From contig NC_053134.1 in the NCBI RefSeq assembly GCF_010015445.1, forward strand, positions 9,973,265-10,037,264: a stretch of 64,000 nt of DNA, written 5' to 3'. This stretch comes from Perca fluviatilis. Its lineage: Eukaryota; Chordata; Actinopteri; Perciformes; Percidae. Shown here piece after piece: positions 1-13,700 of this stretch (position 1 is the stretch's first letter; the number at the start of each line of letters is the position of its first letter). A model generated the notes under the pieces. It made no database searches. It was not told the origin of the DNA and worked only from the letters and a program-made list of their open reading frames with translations. The position numbers and the translations under genes are program-made.

Positions 1-930
1 CTGCTGACAGCGGAAGTTTTCATTTCCAAGCTTGACTAATTCATTATGAGTGCCAGAACTCTCCGTTGTTATAACCTTAATCTGAGAGAACGGCTGACTA
101 TTTTAAATAATATTCTCAAATTTAAACATAGTGGAGTTAAAAGCAACATGCAGCTTGTTAGAAAATTCACTTCCCGTCCCTCTTAGCACGAGCGGTTTCA
201 TTTATCTGCAGCTTCCACCAACTTAGCATCAAAATAAGCAGATTGCTGATAAGAAATGCTCGTTAATCTAGTCCGTACAGCAATTGAACCTGTGCACAAT
301 CTATTTTCTTTTCACGAGTTTACTCTCTTTTCAAAAACTCAAAGTCGTGCGATGAACAAAAATGCGAATCTGTTTGGAGGAAAGCATTGCTGCCTGCTTT
401 CATAAGACCAGCTGCCTGAACACAATACGTGGTCAAATGTTAAAGTTATCAGCGGAGTGCAGAAGTGAAGAAGCCTCTTCGCCACTCTGCTTTTCACACC
501 TGCACTGAAGGATTTCAATTCACTGGCAAGCCCTCTATGGCAGCGCAGAGCCATTCTGCTACGCTGAGATAAAACATAACACTAAAAAAAAAAAAAAAGT
601 TAAATAGTCAATTCCAAAGAAATGGATGGCTATTAATCTAAAGCATACTCTAGGGTGGTACCTCCCAGGGGATTGCAAGATGATTTGCAGAGGGATTTAG
701 GAGATTTGCAGCTGGTGAAAAAGTTAACTACCAAAATTTTATAAAAAAATGTCATCATGTTTTTAATTATTGTTCAATGTGTGCAATCAATATGTGCAAC
801 CTTGAGTCTTTGTTTATAATTATAAAGTAATCTGTCTGTCTTTGATAATAATGCCGAAAACAAAAGTAAGACTCATAGAGGAACTGTAAAGGCAACCTTA
901 GACATTTTTGTCTTTTGAGATGATAAGGGT

Positions 931-1010
931 TATGTAAGGGTTAGGGTTAGATGGGTTAGGGTTAGATGGGTTAGGGTTAACCCCACCCATCTAACCCTGA
1001 CTCTTACATA
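931..1010. repeat. Telomere-like 15-bp tandem repeat within an inverted repeat
   Basis: From 938 a 15-bp unit (GGGTTAGGGTTAGAT) repeats about 2.8 times; each unit contains two TTAGGG-type motifs. Bases 980-1010 read as the reverse complement of 931-961 with about four differences, so the segment can fold into a hairpin with the extra tandem copy bulged out. Confidence 0.85.
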
Positions 1011-1532
1011 CATAATCAGGGTTTAATGAAAGAAAGTAAGCCTTGAAACATCCATCGTCAGTCTTTTTCATTGCTGGTTAGTAAAGGGAGGGTGAGTGTG
1101 TGGATGCTCAGCATAAGGCATAGGCAATGTGTGCAGAGGGTATAACGTCGGTATAAGGAAAGAGAGCTATCAAGTGAACGCTACCTTGTGAGATAGCAAC
1201 TGCCAGCCTTAGCTAAAGCTAAATAAAAATAATAAAAAAGAGCTTTTAAATTAACTTCCTGATTTTCCCTAGCTGTTTTTTGTAATTGAAAAATATACAT
1301 CTTGGTAATTCAGTTTGTTATTCCACATAACTAAATGAGGAAGTAGCAATCCAATCATGATGGAGTAAAAAACAACAACAGCTAAACTCTCGCTAAAGCT
1401 AACTAGCTTAACATAATATCAGTCTGCCATCTCAGCTTTAAACTCTAGTGGAATTCATGTGATTTGGTGTGGTTAAGATAGTCTACTGATAAACCTCATT
1501 TAAATACACTTTATTAGATTAGTAGTAGATTT

Positions 1533-1533
1533 T

Positions 1534-1564
<31 letters not shown>

Positions 1565-1574
1565 ATATATTTAT
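1533..1574. repeat. (AT)n microsatellite
   Basis: Two runs of alternating TA separated by a single extra T, 42 bases in all. Confidence 0.9.
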
Positions 1575-3317
1575 ACTAATAGAAGACAGAAAGACACCTA
1601 GCATTACAGAGATGGTTTCATTTCAATCCCCATGCCTCTTTTCTCTCAGGTCAGGCCATAATGAGGCTTATATTGTGTAATGTGAATTTGGCACAACATT
1701 TTTCTTTATCCATACTTGTTCACAAAGAAGTTTAGCCTACATAAAACTGCTTACTGTATACTTGTGAATGCCATGCAAGTGTTTTACCCCATTGGAGGAA
1801 GCAGTAATAGACACAAAACTAGACAGCAAAATATTGGATATTATAATCTATACCAGCTGTCATTACATGCAAATTTTGAAAATACAAGAAAAACCTCTGC
1901 TATACCTAACACCAGCATCTAATAAGGGATTTATAGGCTTGATTTGAAACGCTGTTGAAGTTCACACTTCCTCTTTTACGTTAATCCTCCAATAGGATTA
2001 TAGTGATCAAGAGTAGCGTAAATGTACCTCTCAGCTGTCCTCAAACCTAAGGAATGTCCCACAAATTAATGAAAGTATGTGCAAGAAGAATGTCAAATTT
2101 ACAAAAGAGATGACAAACAGATTTTTGAGAGAGCAAATAATTTCCACTAATGTCTACTTAACCCATATTTCTGTGCTATTCTATGTAGAAATATCTCCCC
2201 CGTTTGACTTCTTGTAAAAAGCAATATACAAAAAAAAAATGATCCATTGTGAATGTAATTACAGCTCTAGCAGGGAATGTCATGCTACTACTTTACAGTG
2301 AAAAGAAGCCAGTGAAGACTCCAACAAAGCTGCGATGGAATTCTCTCAATTCCACCTCTTGACTGGAGCTTTCAGATACAGTCCCTGACATGCATGATTA
2401 AAATCCCCAATAGCATTGTATGAAAGGACCAGCCAGTTGCCATCAAGATTATTGTTAAATCAAAGCACAATGGCAAAGCTAACCTTTATATGATCCTTAC
2501 CAAGTGTTTGTTTAAATCCACATCTTCATTTCGAAGCCTCGCCCTGAACTTTTTGACCAAATCTTTTTCATCCTTTTTTCAAAATTCTGAGCTCTGCCAA
2601 GGAAGCAATACTAAAGAGAAGATGAACAGTGTTAAACCAAGTTTTTCAATAGCATTGATTTGAAAGGAATTTCTGGTGTTGGGGCAAATACTAAATTGTA
2701 TGTTCAGTAAAAGTTATGTAAACAGACGCCTGAAGTTTGAACATTTTTTGGACCATTTTAAATCCCTGACTCTTTTAATAATAAACTTATTTGAGAACAT
2801 GTACATAAAACATGAATTTCAAGCAAATACTTTCCATCTGCGAAAACTCACGTACACACATTGGTTCACAGCCCAAAAGGTCTAACAAATAAAATCATGT
2901 TTGTTTTCATTTTCACTCAGTGACAGCCTAACACAATTAACACACATTTGTTAAACTCAAAAAGGAGCATCACTTCAGAAAAGAAACTAAATCCAACCTA
3001 TTGTGATATTGTTGGCGGCAACATCAAAGAGACTAATCAGTGATTATCTTGTCAGAGTAAACGTCTGCTTGCAGCCTGGTGAAAAACATAAGCAGCTCCA
3101 AGTGCAGTGAAGCCTCAAACTATTATAATATCATTATGTTTTGATGGTATCTGGACAGAGATCTCGCTGTTTAATTTAAAGAGATTAATGAACGTGATTT
3201 TTGATGATTTTTGAACTGGAAAGCCTCCCACTCAGTATGTATCCTGATCAAAATTCTCAAAAAAAAAATAATAATAATCTAAGGAATCTATATCAACATA
3301 ACTTATGTTAAGAAAAC

Positions 3318-3364
3318 GTACAATTGGGCAATATATCGTTATCTGTACAATTGGGCAATATATC
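3318..3364. repeat. 27-bp tandem duplication
   Basis: GTACAATTGGGCAATATATC occurs at 3318-3337 and again at 3345-3364, a head-to-tail repeat with a 27-base period. Confidence 0.85.
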
Positions 3365-6300
3365 TATCAGCTTCAAAAATAGGATGGTTTCGGTTCTGGC
3401 TATGAGTCTGAGAAATTGGACAGAAAGCTGGGACATGAGTAAACAATGAAAACAAATATTTAATGGAACACATTGATGACAAAAGCATGACCTTCATATT
3501 CCTAAGAGAAAGTGAGGAGGTTAAGAGGGTTCAGCAGGAAAGGAAGTACTCGCTATATGACTGCTACACACAACAGTGAGATGTGGAAATATTTAATCCA
3601 CACAAAAAGTTTTGACATTGTGCTCACCTAAGACAATAAATACTTGAAGCGATACCAAACAGATTTTGAACTGGAGCGGGTGCTGAATCCCGTCCACTGG
3701 CAATGAATATCATCAGCCCTACTGATAATGGAATTAAGATGACACAACTCCGCAAAAAGAAAATAAGCCAACCACAGAAAAGATTAAATCTTTGATGAAG
3801 GATATCCCCAACAAATAACGCCACATTATTATTCGAAAATTGTTATATCACAGAGTCAATTTCTTTTAGATTGTTATTACAGAGTCAGTGTAGAAAGCCT
3901 TTCAATGTAACTGGTTGGGACTTCATTTAAACTGATGGGTAGTTTGATTTCATAACATTGTCTTATTTTTTTGCATATAAAAATCTCAATGGGCAAAGTA
4001 ACTATAGTGGTGAAATAAATGTAGAACAATATTTGAAATGTAATCTGAGTATGTAGCTTGATCAATTCTGGATGTTTAGGCCAATATATGAGAGTTTAAA
4101 ATAAAATCTGATAATATGTCTGCCATTACTTTTTTTGGCCACAATATATACAGAGCAATTGAAAACTAAATTTGTCACTGCTTCACTTTTTACTGAAATA
4201 TACAGTATGAATGTATCATATGCAGTACTGCTGGCAGTGAATGTACTACACTTTACAGATTTAACATAGTGATTGACACCGATGAAAAAATCCTTTCCCT
4301 AATTAGCGCCGTTAGCTCTGAGTGTCACTGTTTTTAGGACACACTGCAGAGGAAGAGGGCTGGAGTTTGGCAGACAGCAGCACACACAGCTAAGTAAACT
4401 CTCTGGTTTAATAACGGGGTCCTTCTGCCCTGAGGTTAAACAGATCCACTAATCTCTCTCTTTGTTTGGTTTGGGTTTTGCATTCATAAGCAGCACCCAA
4501 AGCGATGGACACCGGTGCATTTGCGGCTCTGCTGTTTTCCTCAAGCTTGAACATTTGACTAAATATGCAGGTGCAGAAACATCCACCCACTAGAAATAAG
4601 AGTAATGTGCACATTAGTCAAGATACAAATTTAATAAATGCTGGCACTTGTCCATGCAAGTTTAGTGACTTTTTATTTTGGTTTCTTGATCGATCAGAGT
4701 AGCCAGTTAAATGAAAAATATTTACCAGCAGACTGTGCATATAGATCCATCATGCATTTTGGAAATCCAGATATTCTAAATAGATCCAGAGTCAGTGAAA
4801 GATTAATGCATCTGCCTGTGTATAGGCTGACAACCAGCCTTTCAGACAGTTACATAATCAAGCATTTTTTTCCAGACACATGCCCCCGTGCTGAGATGTT
4901 GGCTGAGAGCAGATAATGAAAAGATAGTGTAGATGTCCACTGAGATCTATGACCAGGTTCAGAATTTGAGAAGCAAGCCCTCCCTACTTCATCATCATAA
5001 TGCTGATGTGGCAATAAAGCAGCAGCCCACACTTGAAGGAAAGCCAGGCAGTTGCAGTCAGGGGACACCAAGTACTAGGAAATTGCATTACAGGCATTCC
5101 CTTTGGAGTATTTAAAAATGGAAACAGTGGAAGCCTTGTTTTATTGCTTGTGCTTTTGATGAGGTCTTTCCAAAGCGCTTCCAACAGTTCGTGGAGATGC
5201 AGAAAGTCATCAGACATGAAACAGCAACTTAACAGTGGGGTATTCTGAGGTGAAGTAGTGATAAGTGAAAGTGTGATATGAATACTTTCATATCCATGGA
5301 TATCCAATCCAACCTGCCTGCCACATCTTTCTCCTGTGTACAGTTTTCTACTTAATGGAATTTGACTGTGTTGCTATGCAGAGGTAACCCACAGTCAACC
5401 ATATTCATTATGAAAGTGAGACCATTAAAATGGCTGAAGCTTCACTCGGTAAGTCTCCTGTCTAAATGTACCATACACTTACTATCACATAAGACAAAGA
5501 AAAGCAGCAATTCCCCACAACCAAGAAGCTCGAACTACATCCTATTTGGCTATTTGAAATTTTCAAATCAATTGACAGAACACTGGATTCATTATCTGTC
5601 AATCAACTTATCTATTTAAATGTAATTTGTATAGCCATTTTCAAACAAAGGACAGAAACATGAGGATCAGGAAATAATTTATCAACGAATAAAAATAAAA
5701 AAAACTGACAAATGTCATAAATCACCCAAAACATCATACATAAAATAAAAACACAAAGTTTTTGATCATTCCTACATCTTTACAGAGCTTAGACACATTT
5801 CAAGGTTTTATGGTCTGTGAACTGTCCGAGCAGTTCAACAAGCATGTACCAAACACTTAGTGCTCCTCAGTGGTGAGTATCGGCTGTACAGGTTGGCCAC
5901 TTTATTTATATAAGAAGAGTTCCCCCTCCTCAAAGGTTGGGGTAATTCTTCGGTGAGAAAATGGAGTGTGGAAAAAGACCCGGGTTAGGCTTAGCCCAGG
6001 AAGTATGTACACTATTCTTTATAACCTTGATGGACATTGTCACTGTCACATACACATACAGTAAGTTCAATGCTTGAGACAGCAAAAAAACGTATAGCTC
6101 ATGCCACTCAACAGCCAATCAGTATGCAGTATATGTCATCTGTATATGTTAAGACTTAGTGCACATTTATTCAGAGTTCTCAGATTTACTCATGGGGAAT
6201 GAACTGCCTGTCGGCGAGGGAGATTGCAATCTACGTCCAAGGCTGCCCATTCGATATTTTAAACCCTTATCATCATCTGACAATTTTATGAATAATTTTC

Positions 6301-7956
6301 ATGATCTTATAATGTGGCAGAATTGCTCAGAGCCTTCAAATCCTCTTCTGACATGATTAGAGAACATTGAAGTACACTTATGTTTATGCAATGTCTGATC
6401 AGACTAACGGCTTTTCCTATTAACATATTAAATGAATTACAGCACCAGAGACAAAGATCATTAGACAGATTTTCACCACGGGGAAATCATTTGGACAATG
6501 TATTGTCTAACAATGTAAGACTACAGCGATGCGTCACACAGCTTCATCTTGTTTCAGCATCCAGCTTTCCCCAAATCCTTCACAAACTAAAGCCCTGCTG
6601 GTGTTTACACTTTGCCGAAAAACAACCCTTATTTCTTCAAGGTAACATTCATTTCATTTCATAAGAACGGGCTCTGTGATTTCTCTGCTGTTTCGTGTTC
6701 TGTGATTAGTCATAACAATGATTGGCATGCTGCAGACAGTAAGGGCTAATGTGTCCATGCAGTAGCATGGACTGTCTTTGTGTACTAAACACTGTAGTCT
6801 TAGGGTTTATCCCTTTATCAGATGTGCCTCCAGCTCAAGTTATGTATCTGCCTGCAGTTCAAAAGCCGGTGTGACATTGCTTCGTCTTCATATGCTAAAG
6901 ACATAAACAGTGGCTTGTTAAGAGTTGTTTTTTTAATAATTGGCACAGCTTGGGTTTAGAGATTTCTAAACTGCTGTGGTTCCTACAAGGTGCTCTGGTT
7001 AGTATTTGCATTTAAACATTAGGTGTGCCTGTTAGCGACTCCTCTGGAAATATGAGCGAGAGTGCTGCAGCACTCTGGTATAATGGTCTTGGAGGACTGT
7101 GGCTCCTATAAAGAGTGTGCACATACAGTGAACTTAGGTCACAGTCATTTACAGTAGAAGCAGTCAGAGCTCCCATCATTTTTCTTTGATCGTCGGGCAG
7201 GATGTGTACATTATGTTTATTGGAGTTACAGGTCTGTAGAGGTAAAGGACAGTATAATTTACATAGTAAGGACTGAAACTTAAATCCCAGGCCAGGTCCG
7301 TGTAGCTGTTCTACCCTTGAAACAGCAACAGTGATGACCAGTGCAGAATCCCATAGGAAACACTTTGAAATACTTGAAGGCAGTCCAATGCTCATCCTCA
7401 TCTAATTTCTTTTTCTTTTTTTTAACAGTGGCCATGGCTATTAACCATGAACCTGGAGTCAGACACGCCCATTGCTTCCTTCTGTCAAAAAGAGCCTCTT
7501 TGGTGCTACACTGAACACACACTCTTCGAGTATGCCATCCAATTGCAAGAAAACCCAACGGACTGCTTAGCACCCGCTGTAAGTACTAACACACTCTGAC
7601 ACTGGAGTGAGCTTTTGAGTGTTTACTCATGACACTCACAACAAGTCAAACCGCAAAAGAGAAACTCATTCTCAGCTCCAATATCTGAATGAATCATTTC
7701 CAAATGATCCCCCCTCTGTTCAAAAATCATAGTTAGGTCTTGCATCTGCTCTCTGCACACATTTACATTTCTTTAATTCTATTCGAAAAGAGTGATGTCT
7801 GTCTTAAATGTAAATAGACTGTATTTATATAGCGCTTTTCTAGTTGACTACTCAAAGTGCTTTTTACATATTACAGGCACCATTCACCATTCACACACAT
7901 TCATACACTGTGGCTGAGGCTGCCATACAAGGTGCTCATCAGATAAACATTCACAC

Positions 7957-9124
7957 TAGGGATGCACCGATACCGATGCCAGTATTAGGTATCGGTCCAA
8001 TGCCATGCGCATGTACTCGTACTTGTAGTCATAAAATTACTCCGATACTACCACACCCGATACCACCTCATAGCAACGTTACCTTAACTTCTCCGTCGAG
8101 CAGGTATAGGCAGCGAAAGAAAATTTTTGGCTGTAAAAATAACCTTACCTCTTACCCAATATGAGATCGCACTTTACGACCAGCCATTGTCAGTCGTTAA
8201 TAATACTGGGTTTCAATGTCTTCTCAGTGTACTGTAATCAAGGTATGAGATTCCCAGCCGTCAAATTATCACAGAAACCGTATTTCCAAAGCTGCATGAC
8301 TTTGTGAAAAAGCACATCAACAGCCTGTTGCCCGTAAGCTTTACCACTGATATTTGGAGTAGCAGTGTCTGTCTCATTCTGTCTACATGTGGTCTCTACA
8401 CAGCACTGTTTTAACAACCACAGCGCTCCTTTTACAAACAAGCTCAAACGAAAGCTGTCGGTTTGTAGTTAAACTAACTGTTTATATAATTTGCTACGAG
8501 TCTTTAAATTTGGACAAAATCTTGTGAACTTAGCTGCTGGTGTAAACAAACTATCCTCTCCGCTGGAACTGGTAAAACATGGCTATTTAATATGCATGTA
8601 AATGACGTCATCAGACTTTGCTTCTTCATTCTTTCTAAACTTAACTCAGTATTTTGTTATCAAGAAGGATATGATTTATTTTATTGACAATAGTTCAGGG
8701 GAAATGTCCAGCCCATGGCCACTGAACCTTGAATAGAAAAAAATAGCACCACCCTGATGGCATTAAAGAGAATCTACAAGAAAGAACATGGCCAGAATTA
8801 CCCATGATTCTCTTAGCTTTCTGGACTCTTCCAGAGGGAGCTCAGGTCTGGTAACTGAAGTCCAGTAATCTTAGAGCAGATCTTTAAAACGTTAATGAGG
8901 CTATTCTTGCTTTTCATAGGCAACCCGTGAAACCAGCAAATGAATGAAAAAGTTAAAAGACTTCCAATAAAGGAATGATAAGAGCTTCATAAAATTCCAG
9001 CTTCCGACCCCAGAGGGATTATTATTACTTGTATCGGTACTCGTATCGGTACTTGGTATTGGCGAGTACCCAAATGTAAGTACTTTTACTTGGTCTTAAA
9101 ATAAGTGGTATCAGTGTATCCCTA
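7957..9124 (+). mobile_element. hAT-type DNA transposon, internally decayed
   Basis: The ends are inverted repeats: TAGGGATGCACCGATACC on the left and, on the opposite strand at the right, TAGGGATACACTGATACC. A perfect 8-bp direct repeat ATTCACAC flanks it (7949-7956 and 9125-9132), the target-site size of hAT elements. It sits inside the SINE and is therefore the younger insertion. At 1168 bp it is too short for a full transposase gene and carries only a broken fragment. Confidence 0.92.
8163..8414 (+). pseudogene. hAT transposase fragment, dead
   Basis: In one frame this reads EIALYDQPLSVVNNTGFQ, then an in-frame TAA at 8235-8237, then RYEIPSRQIITETVFPKL, with VSFTTDIWSS further on (ending near 8364), and a stop at 8412-8414. 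The order 'IAL..QP.SVV...GF', 'RY.IPSR', 'FTTDIW' is the usual N-terminal to catalytic-core transition of hAT (ZBED-like) transposases. The stop codon and the lack of the rest of the gene make it non-functional. It confirms the hAT assignment of the surrounding element. Confidence 0.85.
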
Positions 9125-9836
9125 ATTCACACATTCACACACCAATGGCGCAGAATTGGAAGCAATTCAGGGTTCAGTGTCTTGCCCAAGGACACTTCAA
9201 CATGGGACTGCAGGGATCAAACAACCAACCTTCTGATTGGTAGGCGGCCACTCTACCACCTGAGCCACAGCCGCCCCAATCTTGACATATAATTTGATCT
9301 GCTGTGGGTCAGTGCTCGCAATGAATTTCAATTTACTTATGACATCTTGGCAGACGGAAGTTTATGTACACACAAATGACATATTTACATATTGCATACC
9401 TCCTCTGAAGCAACAATCACTTTACTGTACCTGGCAGGTAGCACTAATATATCAGGTATTCATAATATGAATGTATTTATCATTCATGTGAAATAATGTA
9501 ATCGCTATGCATTCAGGTAATTTTTTTAATGCGTAGTACACCATCACTAAATATATGCTTTAAAGAGGTACAGTACCTACAATTTTGTGCACTAAAGTCT
9601 TAAAATGGTTTATGGTTGTATCCTTGGCCTATTATTACAGAATGTGTGAAATTTTTCTAACATGTCAATGAGCTTTACAAGAGCTTGTCCGACAGCGATA
9701 GATACAAAAGAGCTCTTGACCATGAACAGAGCTGTGACTCCTCACATGCTTTATGTATTGTGCTACAGTGATACGGAGACCTTGGACAAAGAAACAGTGT
9801 AGTGGTCATTCAAGACCACAAACTGTAGAAAACATA

Positions 9837-10285
9837 GATGATGTCTGCGTGACGTCAACCATATGTTGCTGAAGAGCCATTGTGAAGCTCATCTTGGGTG
9901 GCTCCAGTCGTCGCCATCTTGGCAGCGTCTCCTGGCTAATACAAAAGTGGGCAAAGAGGTGGAGTGTGGATGGACCTGAGGCGGGCCGAATTAGGACCTA
10001 CAGTCTCCTGTGACGGCACCCACCTGTCACTCAAAGCGGCTATGCTCTAAATTATGCACAAGTTGAAGCCTTAATATAATTTAAACGAGTGAGTTATATA
10101 AATCCCCCTTACAGTTGTCATGAATGGGGGAAATTAGCTATAGAGACCTGTACACATGTTTGTTTTGTATGTAACGTTGTGCATTTTGGAGTGTATGGCA
10201 TTTTTGGAGCCAGTCTCAATAGCCATTCAAGGAACTGTAGTTTTTGGCACTTCCGCATTGGCTTCAATTTTAGCCTCGGAGGTTG
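9837..10285 (+). repeat. Dispersed fish repeat (family not named)
   Basis: The run from the GCCATCTTGG segment through GAGTTATATAAATC and CACTTCCGCATTGGCTTCA to the final GGAGGTT matches a repeat I remember from many percomorph genomes. Boundaries are approximate, and no terminal repeats are visible. Confidence 0.6.
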
Positions 10286-10399
10286 GGTTAAATGCATCAG
10301 GAAAATCCTGATCACCTCAGGTAAGTAGTTATTCATGGTAATGCATATTAAATTGAAAAAAATGTTTAGCCTTACTAGCTGTATAGCTCTAAGGATGGC

Positions 10400-10705
10400 A
10401 TTTTAGGTTGATCAGTTTGTCTGCTGGTCTACCACATTGGTCCACTTTTGTCCAATACTTTGGTTTATGACTTAAACTGCAAAACTAATAACTTTCCCAT
10501 CAGTCCCAGTTGGACTTTGTGTTTATTGCTAATAAAGCATATGTTAGCATGCTAACACGCTAAACATGTTATACAAATTTATCATTATGTTGCCATTGCC
10601 ATTGTGAGCATATTGGCATGCTGATATTAGCATGTAGCTCAAAGCACAGCAGTGTTGAAGTACAGCCTGGCAGAACTGCTAGCATTGCTGTAGACCTATT
10701 TTGTA
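10400..10705 (+). repeat. Dispersed fish repeat, GCTAGCAT/GCATGCTAAC type, copy 1
   Basis: Contains TCCAATACTTTGGTTTATGA, GTTAGCATGCTAACACGCTA and CTGCTAGCATTGCTGTAGAC in the order known for a frequent percomorph repeat. A second, longer copy in the same orientation lies at 20380-20765. Confidence 0.7.
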
Positions 10706-13700
10706 TGTGTATGTCTTGTTTAAATATATTCTTATATAACCGTCTGAACTTTATAGCACTGCAAATACAATATAGTGCATTTTAGAGGTGAAAATTATGA
10801 ATCCCAAAAGCCATCAGATCAGGTGTCACTCTGTTATGCCAGAAGATCTCTGCTGACAAAAAGGACACCATGTATAGCAATGTGCAAGCACTTGATATCA
10901 ACAACCTCACTTCACACTGCAGGAGTGTACATGGACATTATCAGCAGACATTGCATCTGCACACACACACACACACAAATACTCACACTACTGTTTGATG
11001 CTGTTCCACCAACAACACTGCCAAGAGCTCTCCCTCTTCATCATGGCGATGCTGTCCAGAACCATATCTCAAATGGAGTTGCGGCTTTTTCAGTTCAATG
11101 AGATTGAGATTCTGTTTAGATGAATGTGTGCATTTGTCTGTCTAACTGCATATCTGTTGCTTTCATTTGTATGACAGGTAATGTCTCTTTGTGTATGCGT
11201 GTAAGTGGCAGCATATTCATCCGTCTACTTTTTTCGTAATATGTTTGTGCTCACAACATCCCCAATGGACTGTCATGTCAGTTCCGTGTGAAGCCAGCCA
11301 AATCCCTGGCACAGATTAACAGGAGAGGGCAGCGGCAGCTTTTCAGGGCAAGAGTAGAGGGAGCAGTCGCACCAATTAGGAACCTGCAACCCAGCCACCC
11401 AGCCCTACACTCACCCTGGCTGGCTCAATATAACAGAGCCGACACATGCTCAGACAGATACGGACTGGGTTGCACTCACCGCATACCCACTCATGACTTG
11501 GTAGCTCATTCATATGCAACACAGTGCCAAAACATTATCCATTAGCTGCAACAAGGGCCTGAGCATGCTGCTAGAAGTGTCAAATATGCATGAGGGAGTG
11601 GAGGTCTGTGTCCCATAATCCTCCAGGCAATTAAAACAGTCGTTTTTAGGGCCATGCACGCAGATGCACATATCAAACCTCTCCCTGGGCTCGTTGAATT
11701 TTTTAGGTAGACTAATTTACAGGTACGTTGGCCAGAGGCTTGCTTTTATAGATTGGAGCTGTCTGGAAGCCGACGGCATGCCATACATTGAGAATTGTCT
11801 GCAATGATCTATGGGGCTCTGAGGACATTACATTCACAGTGGAAAACACTGCTGAAAAAGCTGTGGCGGTATGTTCTGCTGATTGGATTGTATCACTAAT
11901 TGAGCAGTGATTTGGTGTTTGATTTGCCAAGCTGAGTTAATATACGCTCAGTCCTGCAAGTGAATTGTTTTCAGAGAAATGACTTTGTGTTTAGATTTAA
12001 TCCATTAAACATTTACGCCACACAAACATGGTTGCAGACAGGACTGTCATAGAGAATCCCATTTCTTCTTTATATAGCCAACTGTTTTCTCTGCACTACT
12101 GTTCCTGCAGAGTGTGTCGTCGTCTTCAGTATAATGCAAAGCATTTAATTCAGGCTCGCTTTTTGTTGTTGCTTCTGCAGATGTTTTTAGCCTCCAGTCA
12201 GATATTGATTGAAATGTTCAGTCTAGTGTAAGGAGAGGGGGCCTGCTATTCAGACACATTCGGTTTGTGGGAAAGCAGTATTGATTGCACTTAAAGTGAC
12301 AAAATTGAGGAGGCCCACTTTGACACGTTATCCCTATTGCCGCCAACAGACAAAATGCGGGCCAGAGAAGCAGTGCAGATTGATTTCTCTGATCATGGAT
12401 GGCGTGAGACCTATAAATCAGTCGCCCAAGCTATGTTGCTTGAGAATAAGTCAACAATTTTTCATAGTACAATGTAAGGACTGACAGCCTGCTTGAAGTA
12501 AATACTGTGGTAATAAATAGGTATCATAAGCTGAAAAGTCCTCACAGCTCTATGTAATAATAACCCAGCATGTACAGCACGTAGACTGGTAGTATATTTG
12601 AGAAGGCAGGTATTGCGGGCAGCCGGTTCAGGCATCTATGGGATTTTGTTGTGCATTATTCACTGGCAAGGCATGAAGCTGATACAGCCTCTCCCCCTCT
12701 TATGCTCATCCATCAGGTAAAATTGCTTTCTTCTAACATTAGGCTGTCAACGAGAAATAACAAATGTAGCCATGAATAGCAACGCATGATTACAGGGTAA
12801 TAATGCCCCGAGGTCAGAGGAATGTGACCTCAGTTAGGGCAGCTTGTTGAAGGGACTACTTACATTAGATGGTAAGTCACCAGGGAATAGCTTATCTTCA
12901 TCTGAGGTGGCTGCTGACAGGTGCACCGCACTTCTGTCATGTGTTTTTTTTTAATCATTGTAAGAGCATGCTTCATATATTTTAAAACATGTAATTTCGA
13001 CCGTGACGTTCTTAAAGGTCCCCATGCTCATTTTCTGGTTCATACTTTTATTTCTTCTATTCAAAAACATTATTTTTCTCAAACTGTCTGTCTGAATATA
13101 TACCTGTATTTACCCTCTGTCTGAAATGCTCTGTTTTGCCGCCTGTTTCTTAAGCCACTCTCCCGAAAATATTGACTACGTTTACATCACCCTTGTTTCT
13201 GATGGGGCTCTTTGACCAAAAACATCTCTTGCTGATAGTTGGGGGCTATTTTGAGCCCGACATTTGCTCTGATTGATATAGTGTAAATCCATCACTTTAA
13301 TCTTCCAGGAAATTGCACAGGCGTTTCCAGAGGTCTAATCGAGATATGGGTGCACATTCTGAGTAGGAGTAAGAATAAGGAGGTGAATTAAGGAGAGGCA
13401 AGACAGATGGAGGAAAGACCTGCACGGCTCAAGATGGATATTTTGAAATCTGAAAAATTTATATAGACGTAGTTGGCCAGAGCGTGGTGTGTTTGTGGAA
13501 AGGGGAAAGCACAAAAAGTACACAACAGGATAGAATAATTAAATGAAGGGGAAAGCAAATTGAAATGCTTTAGTGATCTTTCTTCCATCCCAGTGTTCTC
13601 CTTCTTGTCTGTTGCCTGCAGGTCTCTGGTTCCATGTGCTGTATGGCCAGTTAGCCATGAAAATAAAAGAGAGAAAGCCGGTTGCAAATGATTAACACAT

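Larger units (their letters stand above)
1..7807. other. Non-coding stretch, probably chrm2 5' flank or intron
   Basis: No reading frame over 130 residues and no recognisable protein. It contains a telomere-like hairpin (931-1010), an AT array (1533-1574), a short tandem duplication (3318-3364) and homopolymer A runs (583-598, 2230). The rest is A/T-rich sequence in which I see nothing. Confidence 0.6.
7808..9277 (-). mobile_element. tRNA-derived SINE, interrupted by a hAT element
   Basis: Read on the - strand from 9277, the head is tRNA-like: box A TGGCTCAGGTGG at 9267-9256 and a degenerate box B (GGTTGGTTGTTTGATCC) at 9230-9214. The body includes the phrase GTGTCCTTGGGCAAGACACTG, typed here only as its 9180-9200 location, and the tail reads AGCGCTATATAAATAC (7843-7828). 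This is a layout I know from a very common percomorph SINE; I cannot give the family name safely. Without the 1168-bp insert and one 8-bp duplication it is about 295 bases long. Confidence 0.85.

Noticed and set aside
9214..9277. A tRNA gene on the - strand
   Set aside because: Box A and a degenerate box B are present, but the downstream body and tail belong to a SINE and the tRNA fold is incomplete.
9345..9372. GACGGAAGTTTATGTACAC as a Tc1/mariner end
   Set aside because: It resembles the GTCGGAAGTTTACATACAC end only over a short stretch; no partner inverted repeat or TA duplication is visible.
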